From: Nonlabens marinus S1-08
GTDB lineage: Bacteria > Bacteroidota > Bacteroidia > Flavobacteriales > Flavobacteriaceae
Direction: 5' to 3'
DNA: 64,000 nucleotides
NCBI RefSeq assembly: GCF_000831385.1
Contig: NZ_AP014548.1
Coordinates: forward strand, 2,657,779 to 2,721,778
Made by a program: the position numbers and the translations under genes
In this document: positions 25,511-35,154 of the stretch, one piece after another
Position numbering within the stretch: the first letter of the stretch is position 1
Layout: each line of letters opens with the position of its first letter
Notes under the pieces: model-generated
Database searches by the model: none
Told to the model about the DNA's origin: nothing
What the model saw: the letters and a program-made list of their open reading frames with translations, nothing else

Positions 25511-25924
25511 ATGACATTTACAATTTGGGAACTTCTTAAACTACTGACAGACGTTGGACTCGTTGTGCTCATCTGGATGGTTCAACTGGTCATCTACCCT
25601 AGCTTTTGTCATTATGAAAAGTCTGGATTTGATCGCTGGCATCGCATCTACATGCGGAACATTACTTTTATCGTTCTTCCCTTGATGTTAGGTCAACTGC
25701 TACTTTCTGGTTATTTACTGTTTGATTCTGGGTTTGCAATCATGAATATGATTGATTTTATATTAGTAGGTAGCATGTGGTTATCTACTGCTTTATTTTA
25801 TAAACCACTGCATGAAGAATTGCTAAAAAAACAATTTGATATTCCGTTATGTGATAAGCTTACTTCTACTAATTGGTGGCGAGTTGTGGTGTGGACGGTG
25901 ATTATGTTACTTAATATTATCTAA
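25511..25924 (+). CDS. four-helix membrane protein, unknown function
   Basis: The 137-residue protein has four hydrophobic helices at about 10-30, 50-72, 75-98 and 120-136. Conserved-looking aromatic and charged residues occur between them (YPSFCHYEKSGFDRWHRIYMRN). The family resembles uncharacterised DUF-type inner-membrane proteins. There is no operon partner. Confidence 0.6.
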   Translation: MTFTIWELLKLLTDVGLVVLIWMVQLVIYPSFCHYEKSGFDRWHRIYMRNITFIVLPLMLGQLLLSGYLLFDSGFAIMNMIDFILVGSMWLSTALFYKPLHEELLKKQFDIPLCDKLTSTNWWRVVVWTVIMLLNII

Positions 25925-26019
25925 GGTTATTTTTATCAATGAGATTTCCCAAATAATTACTATTAATAATCCTACACTTTAATATATCTTCGAATCATAA
26001 TCATAAAATCAATCAAAAA

Positions 26020-26556
26020 ATGATGAAACAAATTTTACTTATTGGAGCTGTAATTTTCAGCTCAATTGCCGCTAAAGCTCAAACGTCAAATAACGGTATC
26101 AAGGCAGGTTTCAACAGTCTTAGTTTAAGTGTATCAGACGAAAACGTATCTGCAAACTCTGATTTATCTGGATTCTACATCGGAGTTTATGGAGAGTTTG
26201 GTTTGAGTGAAAATTTTAATATACAACCAGAATTACAAGCGATCTTGTCGTTTTCTGAAGGAGAGTCTTCAAGTACTCTAGCATTACCAGTAATGTTTGA
26301 ATACCTTGCTACACCTAAGCTTGCCTTGCAAGCGGGACCTCAATTTGAATTTTTACTTGATGAAAATTCGGAAGGTCTCAGGAAATTTGGTGTAGGTTTT
26401 GGTACTGGACTCTCTTTTGACCTTACAGATAAATTATTCATTGATGGTAGATATGTATTTGGATTAAACAACCGTTTTGAAGATGATTTAGGTTTTGGAG
26501 ATGACATCAAACTTAATTTTAATTATATTCAAGTTGGTTTAGGATTCCGTTTATAA
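26020..26556 (+). CDS. outer-membrane beta-barrel protein (PorT/OmpA-barrel-like)
   Basis: The 178-residue protein has a signal peptide ending AAKAQ and a mature part of alternating hydrophobic strands (GFYIGVYGEFGL, FNIQPELQAIL, LALQAGPQFEFLL, NYIQVGLGFRL). It ends in an aromatic-containing strand, as small eight-stranded barrels do. ATG codons at 26020 and 26023 are adjacent, so the start could be either. It is single-gene and followed by a strong terminator. Function unknown. Confidence 0.75.
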   Translation: MMKQILLIGAVIFSSIAAKAQTSNNGIKAGFNSLSLSVSDENVSANSDLSGFYIGVYGEFGLSENFNIQPELQAILSFSEGESSSTLALPVMFEYLATPKLALQAGPQFEFLLDENSEGLRKFGVGFGTGLSFDLTDKLFIDGRYVFGLNNRFEDDLGFGDDIKLNFNYIQVGLGFRL

Positions 26557-26582
26557 TATTTCAATAACGTTGTACTGTTAAA

Positions 26583-26610
26583 AACCAAAGCCTTCGCTTT
26601 GGTTTTTTTT
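26583..26610 (+). terminator. terminator of the beta-barrel gene
   Basis: The arms AACCAAAG and CTTTGGTT flank a CCTTCG loop and are followed by a run of T to 26610. Confidence 0.92.
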
Positions 26611-26729
26611 GTGTCTCAATTTTAATAAAACCTTGAAATAAAATTATTTTCAAGGTTCTAATGATTTAATTATTTAGCTTTTTCGAAAGCTACTTGTAAA
26701 ACCAAGACTAAGGTTTCAAATCCAATTTC

Positions 26730-27113
26730 ATGAAACTTACTCTACAACTCGCAGCTATCTATAATATTCTTTGGGGCGCTTGGGTCGTGTTATTCCCTCA
26801 AATGTTTTGGGAACTAGTGGGCATGGAGCCACTTAACCAGCCTATGGTATGGCAAGGTATGGGAATGGTGATAGGGGTTTACGGTTTGGGCTATTGGTGG
26901 GCAAGTTATGATCCCATGCGCCACTGGCCTATTGTTGCCGTTGGGATGCTGGGAAAGATTCTAGGACCGCTAGGGTTTGTTTTTAATTATGCCCAAGGCA
27001 AGGTTCCGTTTGAGTTTATCTATACATTGATCACAAACGACTTCATTTGGTGGATTCCATTTTTCTTGATTTTAAAAAAGGTTCATGTGGATTATAAGTG
27101 GAAGTTGACTTGA
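26730..27113 (+). CDS. small membrane protein, unknown function
   Basis: The 127-residue protein has four hydrophobic segments and many aromatic residues (AIYNILWGAWVVLFPQMFWELVG, GVYGLGYWWASYD, ILGPLGFVFNYAQG). The composition suggests an inner-membrane four-helix protein, somewhat like DoxX-type proteins, but I do not assign it. A degenerate palindrome-like sequence (26676-26691) lies just upstream. Confidence 0.6.
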   Translation: MKLTLQLAAIYNILWGAWVVLFPQMFWELVGMEPLNQPMVWQGMGMVIGVYGLGYWWASYDPMRHWPIVAVGMLGKILGPLGFVFNYAQGKVPFEFIYTLITNDFIWWIPFFLILKKVHVDYKWKLT

Positions 27114-27228
27114 TTAATTTGAAATAGAATCTGAACTTAAATCAAAAGTTGTGGATACGCTGAATTAGACAATACAACTTGTTCAATCATTGTAAAAGCC
27201 GCTAATTCTAGATTGACCTGTAATCTTT

Positions 27229-27371
27229 GTCATGCTGAACTCGTTTCAGCATCTCTTGAAATTGTGTTCTCAAGTAGATATTTTTCAACAAGGCTTTTTT
27301 CTCATGCCCTTACTTAAGTAAATGAAAATAATCAGAGCTTTATTCAAGAAGACCCTGAAATAAATTCAGGG
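27229..27371. repeat. two imperfectly related hairpin repeats in an intergenic region
   Basis: The first hairpin pairs ATGCTGAA with TTTCAGCAT (27229-27253). The second pairs CCCTGAA with TTCAGGG around ATAAA (27353-27371). GTCATGCTGAA and TTCAGGGTGACA are the kind of outward ends I recall from Bacteroidetes intergenic repeats. No gene is visible in 27114-27405. Confidence 0.6.
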
Positions 27372-27405
27372 TGACAGTAAGTTTCAACTTTTCTTCAACA
27401 CATCA

Positions 27406-28086
27406 TTAAAACGACTGGAATAGCGACAGCACCAATTGCCCTTTTGAAGTGTTGCTCGTGATTTCTCGCATATAGCCAGCTTGTGCGCGTAATGCTGGCG
27501 AGATACGGTAGCCTAGCCCTCCAAAACTCCAGTTGCGGTCAAATCTATTGACAGTGGAGTTGCGCAATTCAGTCTCGCCGTTGATAAATACCTCATTCCA
27601 GAATGGTAGGTAAAATTTAGACAACTGATCGTCTTTGTAAAAATCAATGTTTACAAAAATGGTGTAACGCGCCCTGCTACGGAAATCCTGATCTTCTATA
27701 AAACGTTCCTCAAAACGGAAACGGTGTCTAATGCTCACCGTTTTGCCAGCATTGGTATCCATCCAGATGTCCTGATGCAGTCGATGTTCTGACGTACCGG
27801 CATCACTGTCCCCAAACGGTTCACCATAAAAATAGCCGTAACCTGCATGTAGTTCTAGGGTTCCAATTTTGGGAGTATATGCGATAGCCGCTCTGGCGAT
27901 AAATTGTTGGAAATCATCAGCAAGCTCATAAGTGCGGTATTGAAAATCGCCAGCGATCCTAAAGTTTTCCGCCACGGGAGCGTTATAAAAATACTGACTC
28001 CACAAGCCAGTTTCTGAAATGCCACGCTGTGCCAATCCTACCTGACAGGTAATTAGAAAAACTAATGCTGGAAGAAATGTTTTCAT
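27406..28086 (-). CDS. DUF2490 outer-membrane barrel protein
   Basis: The protein has 226 residues from MKTFLPALVFLITCQVGLAQ, a signal peptide. The mature part has the DUF2490 look: GLWSQYFYNAPVAENFRIAGDFQYR, HRLHQDIWM, VSIRHRFRFEERF and FLPFWNEVF-type strands, ending in LVLSLFQSF with a C-terminal Phe. This predicts an outer-membrane barrel of unknown role. An in-frame ATG upstream at 28134 is rejected because it would bury the signal peptide. Confidence 0.82.
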   Translation of the reverse strand: MKTFLPALVFLITCQVGLAQRGISETGLWSQYFYNAPVAENFRIAGDFQYRTYELADDFQQFIARAAIAYTPKIGTLELHAGYGYFYGEPFGDSDAGTSEHRLHQDIWMDTNAGKTVSIRHRFRFEERFIEDQDFRSRARYTIFVNIDFYKDDQLSKFYLPFWNEVFINGETELRNSTVNRFDRNWSFGGLGYRISPALRAQAGYMREITSNTSKGQLVLSLFQSF

Positions 28087-28401
28087 GCGGTGATTTAAGA
28101 TTTCAAAGATAAGAATCTGCCATCGGGCCGGCAAAATAAAACCATCTGCAGCTTTTTATGGTGAGTAACTAAAACGTTGTAGTACTAGAACTTTGAAGTA
28201 ATTCCGCGTTCGCGAAAGCGAAAAAATCATCTTATAGTGTAACAAGAATGATCCTCTATCGACTAATAGAAAAGTAGCGAAAGTCGCGCCAGTGCTGGTC
28301 TGAATAAGTGTCAGAGAATTCCTGTTTGGTACGATTATTGCTACATTGAATACGACTGTCAAAAGCTGTCAGTCACCTAATTTTTTAATCTTTTTATTTT
28401 A
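28087..28401. other. divergent intergenic region upstream of rpoD
   Basis: This region separates DUF2490 (minus) from rpoD (plus). It holds a one-mismatch palindrome (28205-28220) and a short direct repeat CTGTCA near 28365. No exact -33/-7 promoter was found for rpoD, and no gene is supported. Confidence 0.55.
28205..28220. repeat. iterated palindrome copy 11 (one mismatch)
   Basis: CGCGTTCGCGAAAGCG, with G in place of T at 28208. Intergenic. Confidence 0.9.
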
Positions 28402-29265
28402 ATGAGACAACTCAAAATCACCAAGCAGGTTACTAACCGTGAGTCTAAATCGCTAGATAAGTACCTACAAGACATCTCTAAGATCGACCTGATCACTGCA
28501 GAGGAAGAAGTGGAACTGGCACAGCGTATTAAAAAAGGTGATCAGAGAGCTCTAGAGAGACTGACGACTGCAAACTTACGTTTTGTGGTTTCTGTTGCAA
28601 AACAGTATCAGAATCAAGGGCTTAAATTACCCGATCTTATTAATGAAGGAAATGCAGGTCTTGTAAAGGCTGCCAAAAGGTTTGATGAAACTCGCGGTTT
28701 CAAATTCATATCGTACGCGGTATGGTGGATACGCCAGTCGATCTTACAGGCACTAGCAGAGCAGTCCCGTATCGTGCGTCTTCCATTGAATAAAATTGGT
28801 TCGATTAACAAAATCAACAAGGCTTTTTCCCACCTCGAGCAATTGCACGAGCGTCCACCATCTCCTGAAGAACTAGCAACTGAGCTGGACATGACGGTGA
28901 GTGACGTGAAACAATCGCTTAAAAATGCCGGGCGTCACGTATCCATGGATGCGCCGCTTAAAGAAGGTGAGACTTCTAACCTTTACGACGTGGTTCGTAG
29001 TGGTGAGTCACCTAATCCTGACAAGGATCTATTGCATGAATCTTTAACACTAGAGATTACTCGTGCATTAGAAACTCTTTCTCAAAAAGAGGCAGATGTT
29101 ATTTCGCTATACTTCGGTATTGGAAATCAGCAGCCGATGAGTCTGGAAGAAATAGGTGAAACTTTTGACTTGACCCGTGAGCGCGTGCGCCAGATCAAGG
29201 AAAAAGGAATCAAGAGACTGCGCCAGAACAGCCGTAGTAAAATCTTGAAGTCTTATCTAGGATAA
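28402..29265 (+). CDS. rpoD: primary RNA polymerase sigma factor (sigma-70 family)
   Basis: The 287-residue protein is short because region 1.1 is absent, the usual form of the housekeeping sigma in Bacteroidetes. Region 1.2 ([20 protein letters not shown]), region 2 ([20 protein letters not shown], then [15 protein letters not shown]), region 3 and region 4.2 ([20 protein letters not shown]) are intact. It should recognise the TTG/TAnnTTTG promoters seen elsewhere in this window. It is monocistronic with a clear terminator. Confidence 0.95.
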   Translation: MRQLKITKQVTNRESKSLDKYLQDISKIDLITAEEEVELAQRIKKGDQRALERLTTANLRFVVSVAKQYQNQGLKLPDLINEGNAGLVKAAKRFDETRGFKFISYAVWWIRQSILQALAEQSRIVRLPLNKIGSINKINKAFSHLEQLHERPPSPEELATELDMTVSDVKQSLKNAGRHVSMDAPLKEGETSNLYDVVRSGESPNPDKDLLHESLTLEITRALETLSQKEADVISLYFGIGNQQPMSLEEIGETFDLTRERVRQIKEKGIKRLRQNSRSKILKSYLG

Positions 29266-29290
29266 GCCATTTTATCATATTGAATTACTG

Positions 29291-29314
29291 AAGCGCCTGA
29301 AAGGGCGCTTTTTT
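29291..29314 (+). terminator. rpoD terminator
   Basis: The arms AAGCGCC (29291-29297) and GGCGCTT (29304-29310) are followed by a T-run. Confidence 0.9.
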
Positions 29315-29336
29315 ATTGGGGTTGTTTGAAGTTTTT

Positions 29337-29352
29337 CGCTTTCGCGAAAGCG
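29337..29352. repeat. iterated palindrome copy 12 (perfect)
   Basis: Exact copy just downstream of the rpoD terminator and upstream of the restriction-methylation gene. Confidence 0.95.
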
Positions 29353-29493
29353 TGCTCTACAACCATCATCATAACTTGTTTGATCATCTAATTAACTACT
29401 AGGCATTCTAAAAACAATGAAAGGATAATCATGTAGAGCGCGAGTCTCGACCGTTTTCCTACTATCTTAGTTGACTATAAAAATTACCAATAC

Positions 29494-32223
29494 ATGGCAT
29501 TAAGCTGGAATGAAATCAAGGACAGAGCACTGAAGTTCTCTATTGAATGGGCAGATGAAACCAAGGAACGAGCAGAGAAGGACAGCTTTTGGAATGATTT
29601 TTTCAATGTGTTTGGAATCTCCAGACGTCGTGTGGCGACCTTTGAAGAACCTGTCAAGAAATTAAGTGGCAATCAAGGTTTCATCGATTTATTCTGGAAA
29701 GGTACCTTACTTGTGGAACACAAATCCAAAGGCCGTAACCTTGACAAAGCATACACTCAAGCTACCGATTATTTTCCTGGACTCAAAGATCATGAGTTGC
29801 CTAAATACATCCTGGTGTCTGACTTTGACCGCATCAAACTCTTTGATCTTGATGAGCGTACAGAACATGAATTTCCAGTCTCAGAACTCTACAAGAATGT
29901 AAAGTTGTTTGGCTTTATCGCTGGATATCAAAAAAGAACCTTTCAAGAAGAAGATCCCGTAAACATCAAGGCGGCAGAGTTGATGGGCAAGCTGCACGAC
30001 CAACTGGAAGAATATGGCTATGAAGGCCATGATCTGGAAGTCTACCTGGTACGACTGCTTTTTATTTTATTTGCTGATGATACCAGCATTTTTGAAAAAG
30101 ACACTTTTAAAGAGTTTGTCGATCAAAAAACCAATGAGGACGGCAGCAATCTAGGCGCTCTAATGGCACAATTTTTCCAAGTGCTCAACACTCCACGAGA
30201 GAAACGCTTTAAAAATCTTGATGAACATTTAAATGCGTTCCCTTATGTCAATGGAAAGTTATTTGAAGAAGTACTGCCTATTGCATCATTTAATTCCAAT
30301 ATGCGTAGTGTGCTACTGGAAGCCTCTGGACTGGATTGGGGAAAAATATCTCCGGCAATTTTTGGATCGCTGTTTCAAAGTGTGATGAATCCTGAGGAAC
30401 GTCGCAATCTGGGCGCCCACTACACATCTGAGAAAAACATTTTTAAACTGATCAAACCTCTGTTTCTGGATGAACTGCGAGCAGAATTTGACAAAGTAAA
30501 ATCTTCCACTAAAAAGCTTCAAGAATTCCATCAAAAACTGTCCACACTTAAATTTCTAGATCCAGCCTGTGGTAGTGGTAATTTCCTGATCATTACATAT
30601 CGCGAGTTGCGCCTATTAGAAATAGATATCCTGCGGGAGCTTTTCAAAAAAGGTGAGCAGGTGCTGGATATCTCGTCCATTCTTTGGCTGGATGTGGATC
30701 AATTTTATGGAATTGAGTACGACGAGTTTGCTTCAAAAATTGCCGAGGTCGCCATGTGGCTGATTGACCACCAGATGAATATGTTGATCTCTGAGGAATT
30801 TGGCCAGTATTTTGCCAGATTGCCCTTAAAGAAATCTGCCACCATCGTTCATGGCAATTCCCTAAGAATTGACTGGGAAGAAGTGGTGCCTAAAACAGAG
30901 TTGAAGTATATCATTGGGAATCCGCCGTTTATTGGGCATCAATGGCGAACTAAAGAACAAATGCAAGATATGGATCTTGTCTTTGGCAAGAATTCAAAAA
31001 CCAAAAGACTAGATTATGTTGCAGCGTGGTTTTACAAAGCCGCACAATATATTCAGGATTCAAGTATTTCAGTCGCGTTAGTAGCAACCAATTCGATATG
31101 TCAAGGAGAGCAAGTTCCTATTCTCTGGAACACACTGTTCAATGATTTTGATATCAACATACATTTTGGTCATCAAACGTTCAAATGGACCAATGAAGCA
31201 AAGGGAAATGCTGGGGTTCATGTGATTATTGTTGGATTTGGAAGTTTTCAACCAACTGAAAAAATTCTTTATGAATACGATAATGTGAAATCAGAAGCAT
31301 ATTCTAGAAAAGTGGATAATGTCAACGGTTATTTGGCTGCTGGACCAAATGTATTTATCACTAGTCGAGGAAAACCAATTCATAATTATCCGCCATTATT
31401 TAAAGGAAGTCAACCTACCGATGGTGGAAACCTGATTTTAAATGAACAAGAGAAAGAAGAAATGATCATGGCAAATCCAGCTTCTAAAGATTGGATTAAG
31501 AGCTTTTTGGGTGGAGCAGAATTTTTAAGAAATAAAAAGAGATTTTGCTTGTGGCTAAAAAACTGTCCACCAGCAACACTTAAACAAATGCCTCTAGTTT
31601 TAGAACGCTTAAAACTAGTTGCTGAGGCAAGATTGAAAAGTCCTACGAGAAGCGTCAATGAAGCTGCACGGTTCCCTTCACTATTCACTCAGGATCGACA
31701 ACCTGAGACCGATTATTTGTGTTTATCAGAAGTTTCGTCCGAAAACAGAGAATACATTCCAATTGGATTTTTGGATAAGGATGTAATATGTAGCAATACG
31801 CTACAAATAATACCTACAGCAAACATTTTCATGTTTGGAGCACTAATGAGTAAGATGCATATCACTTGGGCTAAATACACCGCTGGCAGATTGGAAAGTA
31901 GGATAAGATACACTCCTTCAGTATACAACAACTACCCATGGCCCAAAGATCCCAGCGATAAAAACAAATTGAAAGTCGAGCAAAAGGCACAAAAGGTACT
32001 GGATGCGCGCGCCTTATTTCCTGACAGCAGCCTGGCAGATCTTTACGATCCATTGACCATGCCGCCAGCATTAGTGAAAGCGCATCAAGAACTAGATAAA
32101 GCGGTAGATCTATGTTACAGACCACAAGCCTTTGTCAATGAAAATTCCCGCATCGAGTTTTTATTTGACCTGTACAATCAGTACACAGCGCCTTTATTGA
32201 GTTCAAAAAAGCAAAAATCATAG
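29494..32223 (+). CDS. MmeI-type (type IIL) restriction-methylation enzyme
   Basis: The 909-residue single-chain protein combines nuclease and adenine methyltransferase. The N-terminal nuclease motif is D65-x9-E75-H-K77, the same D-x9-ExK spacing as MmeI. A helical spacer follows (about 150-310), then the methyltransferase with motif I DPACGSG (356-362) and motif IV NPPF (476-479), and a target-recognition region from about 600 to 830. In type IIL enzymes one protein cuts about 20 bp from its site and methylates only one strand. The target site cannot be read from the sequence. No partner R, M or S gene is adjacent. All motifs appear intact. Confidence 0.88.
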   Translation: MALSWNEIKDRALKFSIEWADETKERAEKDSFWNDFFNVFGISRRRVATFEEPVKKLSGNQGFIDLFWKGTLLVEHKSKGRNLDKAYTQATDYFPGLKDHELPKYILVSDFDRIKLFDLDERTEHEFPVSELYKNVKLFGFIAGYQKRTFQEEDPVNIKAAELMGKLHDQLEEYGYEGHDLEVYLVRLLFILFADDTSIFEKDTFKEFVDQKTNEDGSNLGALMAQFFQVLNTPREKRFKNLDEHLNAFPYVNGKLFEEVLPIASFNSNMRSVLLEASGLDWGKISPAIFGSLFQSVMNPEERRNLGAHYTSEKNIFKLIKPLFLDELRAEFDKVKSSTKKLQEFHQKLSTLKFLDPACGSGNFLIITYRELRLLEIDILRELFKKGEQVLDISSILWLDVDQFYGIEYDEFASKIAEVAMWLIDHQMNMLISEEFGQYFARLPLKKSATIVHGNSLRIDWEEVVPKTELKYIIGNPPFIGHQWRTKEQMQDMDLVFGKNSKTKRLDYVAAWFYKAAQYIQDSSISVALVATNSICQGEQVPILWNTLFNDFDINIHFGHQTFKWTNEAKGNAGVHVIIVGFGSFQPTEKILYEYDNVKSEAYSRKVDNVNGYLAAGPNVFITSRGKPIHNYPPLFKGSQPTDGGNLILNEQEKEEMIMANPASKDWIKSFLGGAEFLRNKKRFCLWLKNCPPATLKQMPLVLERLKLVAEARLKSPTRSVNEAARFPSLFTQDRQPETDYLCLSEVSSENREYIPIGFLDKDVICSNTLQIIPTANIFMFGALMSKMHITWAKYTAGRLESRIRYTPSVYNNYPWPKDPSDKNKLKVEQKAQKVLDARALFPDSSLADLYDPLTMPPALVKAHQELDKAVDLCYRPQAFVNENSRIEFLFDLYNQYTAPLLSSKKQKS

Positions 32224-32289
32224 CAATCTACGACCTCCTGCTCCCAAAGCAGGCGTTAAGGGGAACTACTAAAAAACTACATAACAACT

Positions 32290-34041
32290 TTAAATCCTCG
32301 CCTCATACGTATACAAATCAAAATACCTGCCTTCTTTAGCGATCAATTCCTCATGCGTTCCACGTTCAATGATTTTTCCCGCTTCAATAACTAAGATTTG
32401 ATCTGCTTTTCTAATCGTACTTAAACGATGTGCGATCACTATCGAGGTTCGATCCTTTACAAGTTCTGATAATGATTTTTGAATCAGCGCTTCACTTTCT
32501 GTATCAAGGTTGGAGGTGGCTTCATCAAGAATGATGATCTTAGGATCTGCTAGAATGGCCCGCGCGATCGCAATGCGCTGGCGTTGACCACCAGATAATT
32601 TCACGCCACGCTCGCCGATTAAGGTGTCCAGTCCATCATCAAACCGGTCTGTGAATTCGTTGACGTACCCAGCTTCTACCGCGGCGAGCAAACGTTCCTC
32701 GCTGGCATCTGGTCTAGGGAACAAAATGTTTTCTCGAATAGTGCCTTCAAATAGGAATTCATCCTGCAGCACCACACCCAAATGCTTTCTAAAGCTGGCC
32801 AATTTGATTTTAGACATATCCTGTCCATCAATAGTTACCAGACCTTGATTAGGATTTAAAAAGGTGGCGGACAATCCTGCAATCGTCGATTTTCCAGATC
32901 CAGAACTCCCTACTAATGCAATGGTTTGTCCTGCATTTGCTTCAAACGAAATATTATGAATGACTTCTTTGCCTTTTTCATAAGAAAAGGATACGTTCTC
33001 AAACTTAAGATTGCCTTTAAATTGTTCCAATTCGATGGTTCGCTCTCCTAATTGATCTTCTGGAATCAGATTCATCAATTCCTCCGTCCGGTCCAGTCCA
33101 GCTAGCGCTTCTGTAAGTTAGCTGCCTATATTGCTCATTTGTATGATAGGTGCAATCATAAAACCCAATAAGATGGTGAAGAATAAAAATTCACCCGTGG
33201 TCATATCGCCTTCCATCATGAAGTAACCGCCTATTCCCATGATCCCAACCGATGCCAAACCTAGCAAGAAAGTAGCGCTACTGGTAACAATAGCGGTGGA
33301 GGTCAAGCTTTTTTTGACATTTTGGTAAAGCTTTTCCACGCCATCTTCAAAGATTTTATTTTCCTGTGCCTCGGCTCCAAAGCCTTTGATGACTCTAACA
33401 CCAGCTAGGGTTTCTGTCAATCTTCCTGTTACATCTGCGCTAATTTTTCCTCGGTTTCTGAAAATAGGTCGGATGTATTTGAAGGCTTTCAATGCTACAA
33501 ATCCGAAAACCGCTACCGGTAGGAATACGAACAAAGTCATCCAGGCATTAATTCTAATAAGCAATACAAGAGAGACTACTGCGGTAATCGCACCACCAAC
33601 TAACTGCACCAATCCCGTTCCTATCAAGTTACGCACACCTTCTACATCATTCATGATTCTAGAGACGAGTGCACCAGATTTTGTATTGTCAAAAAAGCTT
33701 ATCGGTAGCGACAAAACTTTCTTTTGTACTTGAGCGCGTAATTCTGAAATCAAAAATTGTGCTTGAACACTTAAGATTCTAGTCAATAAAAACGACGTGA
33801 CCGCTTGAACTAATAAAGCTATACCTACCAGCCACAACAAATCATAAAGTGCATCAAAGTCTTGGTTAGGAATCACCTCGTCTAACAATGCTTTTGACTT
33901 CCAGGGCAGTACCAGACTTGCCAGCCTGCTAATTACAATTAGAATTAATCCAATAAAGACCAACTTCCGCCGTGGCCAGATGATGGTCTTGAATGCCGAT
34001 GTCATGGTCACTTTTGACTTGATGGTGCTAGATTCTTTCAT
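32290..34041 (-). pseudogene. ABC exporter (MsbA-like) interrupted by one in-frame stop
   Basis: Read through, this is a 583-codon exporter: about six membrane helices (residues 20-300), then an ATPase domain with Walker A GSSGSGKST, signature LSGGQRQR and Walker B IIILDEATSNLD. A TAA at 33118-33120 (minus strand) interrupts it after SNIGS. The reading frame continues unchanged on the other side as LTEALAGLDRTEEL, so CAA (Gln) to TAA is the simplest cause. The stop separates the membrane part (33118-34041) from the ATPase part, which could restart at 33075 or 33078. Sequencing error, a true nonsense mutation, or two polypeptides are all possible. An intact homologue lies at 40747-42567. Confidence 0.85.
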
Positions 34042-34071
34042 AGGTGGTAAAGATAGTTGGTGGGTTTGTTC

Positions 34072-34087
34072 CGCTTTCGCGAAAGCG
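34072..34087. repeat. iterated palindrome copy 13 (perfect)
   Basis: Exact copy, 31 bp upstream of the interrupted ABC exporter start. Confidence 0.95.
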
Positions 34088-34091
34088 AACT

Positions 34092-34127
34092 AAAAAAAAC
34101 GCCTATCCTCTAGAGAGAATAGGCGTT
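34092..34127 (-). terminator. terminator of the DJ-1/PfpI gene
   Basis: The arms AACGCCTAT (34098-34106) and ATAGGCGTT (34119-34127), with inner CTCT/AGAG pairing, are followed on the minus strand by a T-run. A T-run also exists on the plus side. Confidence 0.88.
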
Positions 34128-34148
34128 TTTAAGTCAGAACGACTGGAC

Positions 34149-34826
34149 TTATTTTGTCGCGTCGTAAATCATTTCTGCTACTTTTTTAGAAGAAGCTGGA
34201 TTTTGACCAGTGATCAAATTTCCATCTTTAAGAGCATATTCTGACCAGTCATCACCTTTAGAATAAATCCCGCCGTTTTCCTTGAGCATATCTTCTACTA
34301 AGAACGGAACTACATCTATCAGCTCCACGGCTTTTTCCTCGCTGTTAGTAAATCCTGTTACTTTTTTGCCTTTTACTAATGGTTGTCCATCAGTTCCTTT
34401 AACACTTTTCAATGCTGCTGGTGCGTGACATACAAATCCAATAGGTTTTTTAGCGGCATTGAATGTCTCAATCAATTTGATTGAGGTCGCATCATTGGCA
34501 AGATCCCATAGAGGTCCATGACCTCCTGGATAAAATACTGCGTCATAATCGGCTGCATTGACTTCAGACAATTTATGAGTAGTAGCAATACGTTCTTGCG
34601 CTTCTTTATCGTTTTGGTAACGCTGCGTAGATTCTGTTTGAGCATCTTCTGTTTGACTAGAAGGATCAATGGGTGCTTTACCTCCTTCTGGAGTTGCTAA
34701 GGTTATGTTGACTCCTTTATCCTTAAGAGTGTAGTACGGTCCTGCAAATTCTTCTACCCAGAAACCGGTTTTTTTTCCTGTGTCTCCTAGTTTATCGTGT
34801 GATGTTAGTACAAATAGTACGTTCAT
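34149..34826 (-). CDS. DJ-1/PfpI family protein (class I glutamine amidotransferase-like)
   Basis: The protein has 225 residues from MNVLFVLTSHD; upstream in-frame codons to 34958 are not convincing. The nucleophile elbow GFVCHAPAAL (Cys about residue 136), the acidic residue in GFWVEEFAGPYY and the YPGGHGPLWDL loop match the Hsp31-like subgroup. Members act as glyoxalases (methylglyoxal to lactate), deglycases or chaperones; which one applies here is not decidable. It is monocistronic with a strong terminator. Confidence 0.88.
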   Translation of the reverse strand: MNVLFVLTSHDKLGDTGKKTGFWVEEFAGPYYTLKDKGVNITLATPEGGKAPIDPSSQTEDAQTESTQRYQNDKEAQERIATTHKLSEVNAADYDAVFYPGGHGPLWDLANDATSIKLIETFNAAKKPIGFVCHAPAALKSVKGTDGQPLVKGKKVTGFTNSEEKAVELIDVVPFLVEDMLKENGGIYSKGDDWSEYALKDGNLITGQNPASSKKVAEMIYDATK

Positions 34827-35105
34827 AGTTTTTGATTTAAGGTTATTAATGTCTGAGAATAAGCTTAAAGATGTACAACAATTTGTGCCAATTCTATGTA
34901 AAAAAAGAAGGTCAGCTTTTGCTAACAAAATGGAAGTATTCCATGCCTGTATTCTCAATTACAAAATTAAGTGAGAACGACGGCTAGGGTTGTTAAGACA
35001 GACAGAAAGTATGCCTTCTGGAAATGCTAATTGTTTCGTAACATCTGACAATTACATTGAGAAATGTACAAACGATTAGACTGGAAAAAACTAAGAGTAT
35101 ACCAT
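34827..35105. other. intergenic region upstream of the DJ-1/PfpI gene
   Basis: It lies between the DJ-1/PfpI start and the rpmE2 terminator. A plus-strand open frame (34780-34974) overlaps the DJ-1 gene and has no support. I see no further structure. Confidence 0.55.
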
Positions 35106-35134
35106 AAAAAAAGCCTCGCATGTTGCGAGGCTTT
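35106..35134 (-). terminator. rpmE2 terminator
   Basis: The arms AAAGCCTCGCA (35110-35120) and TGCGAGGCTTT (35124-35134) form an 11-bp stem with a TGT loop. It is followed by a T-run on the minus strand. Confidence 0.93.
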
Positions 35135-35154
35135 CTAGTATCAGATAAAAGTTC

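Noticed and set aside
32237..32253. Hairpin CCTGCT/AGCAGG after the MmeI-like gene as a terminator
   Set aside because: The stem is only 6 bp and no T-run follows on either strand.
32290..34041. A frameshift in the ABC exporter gene
   Set aside because: The frame on both sides of the stop is the same; translation across the junction gives the expected family sequence, so it is a nonsense codon.
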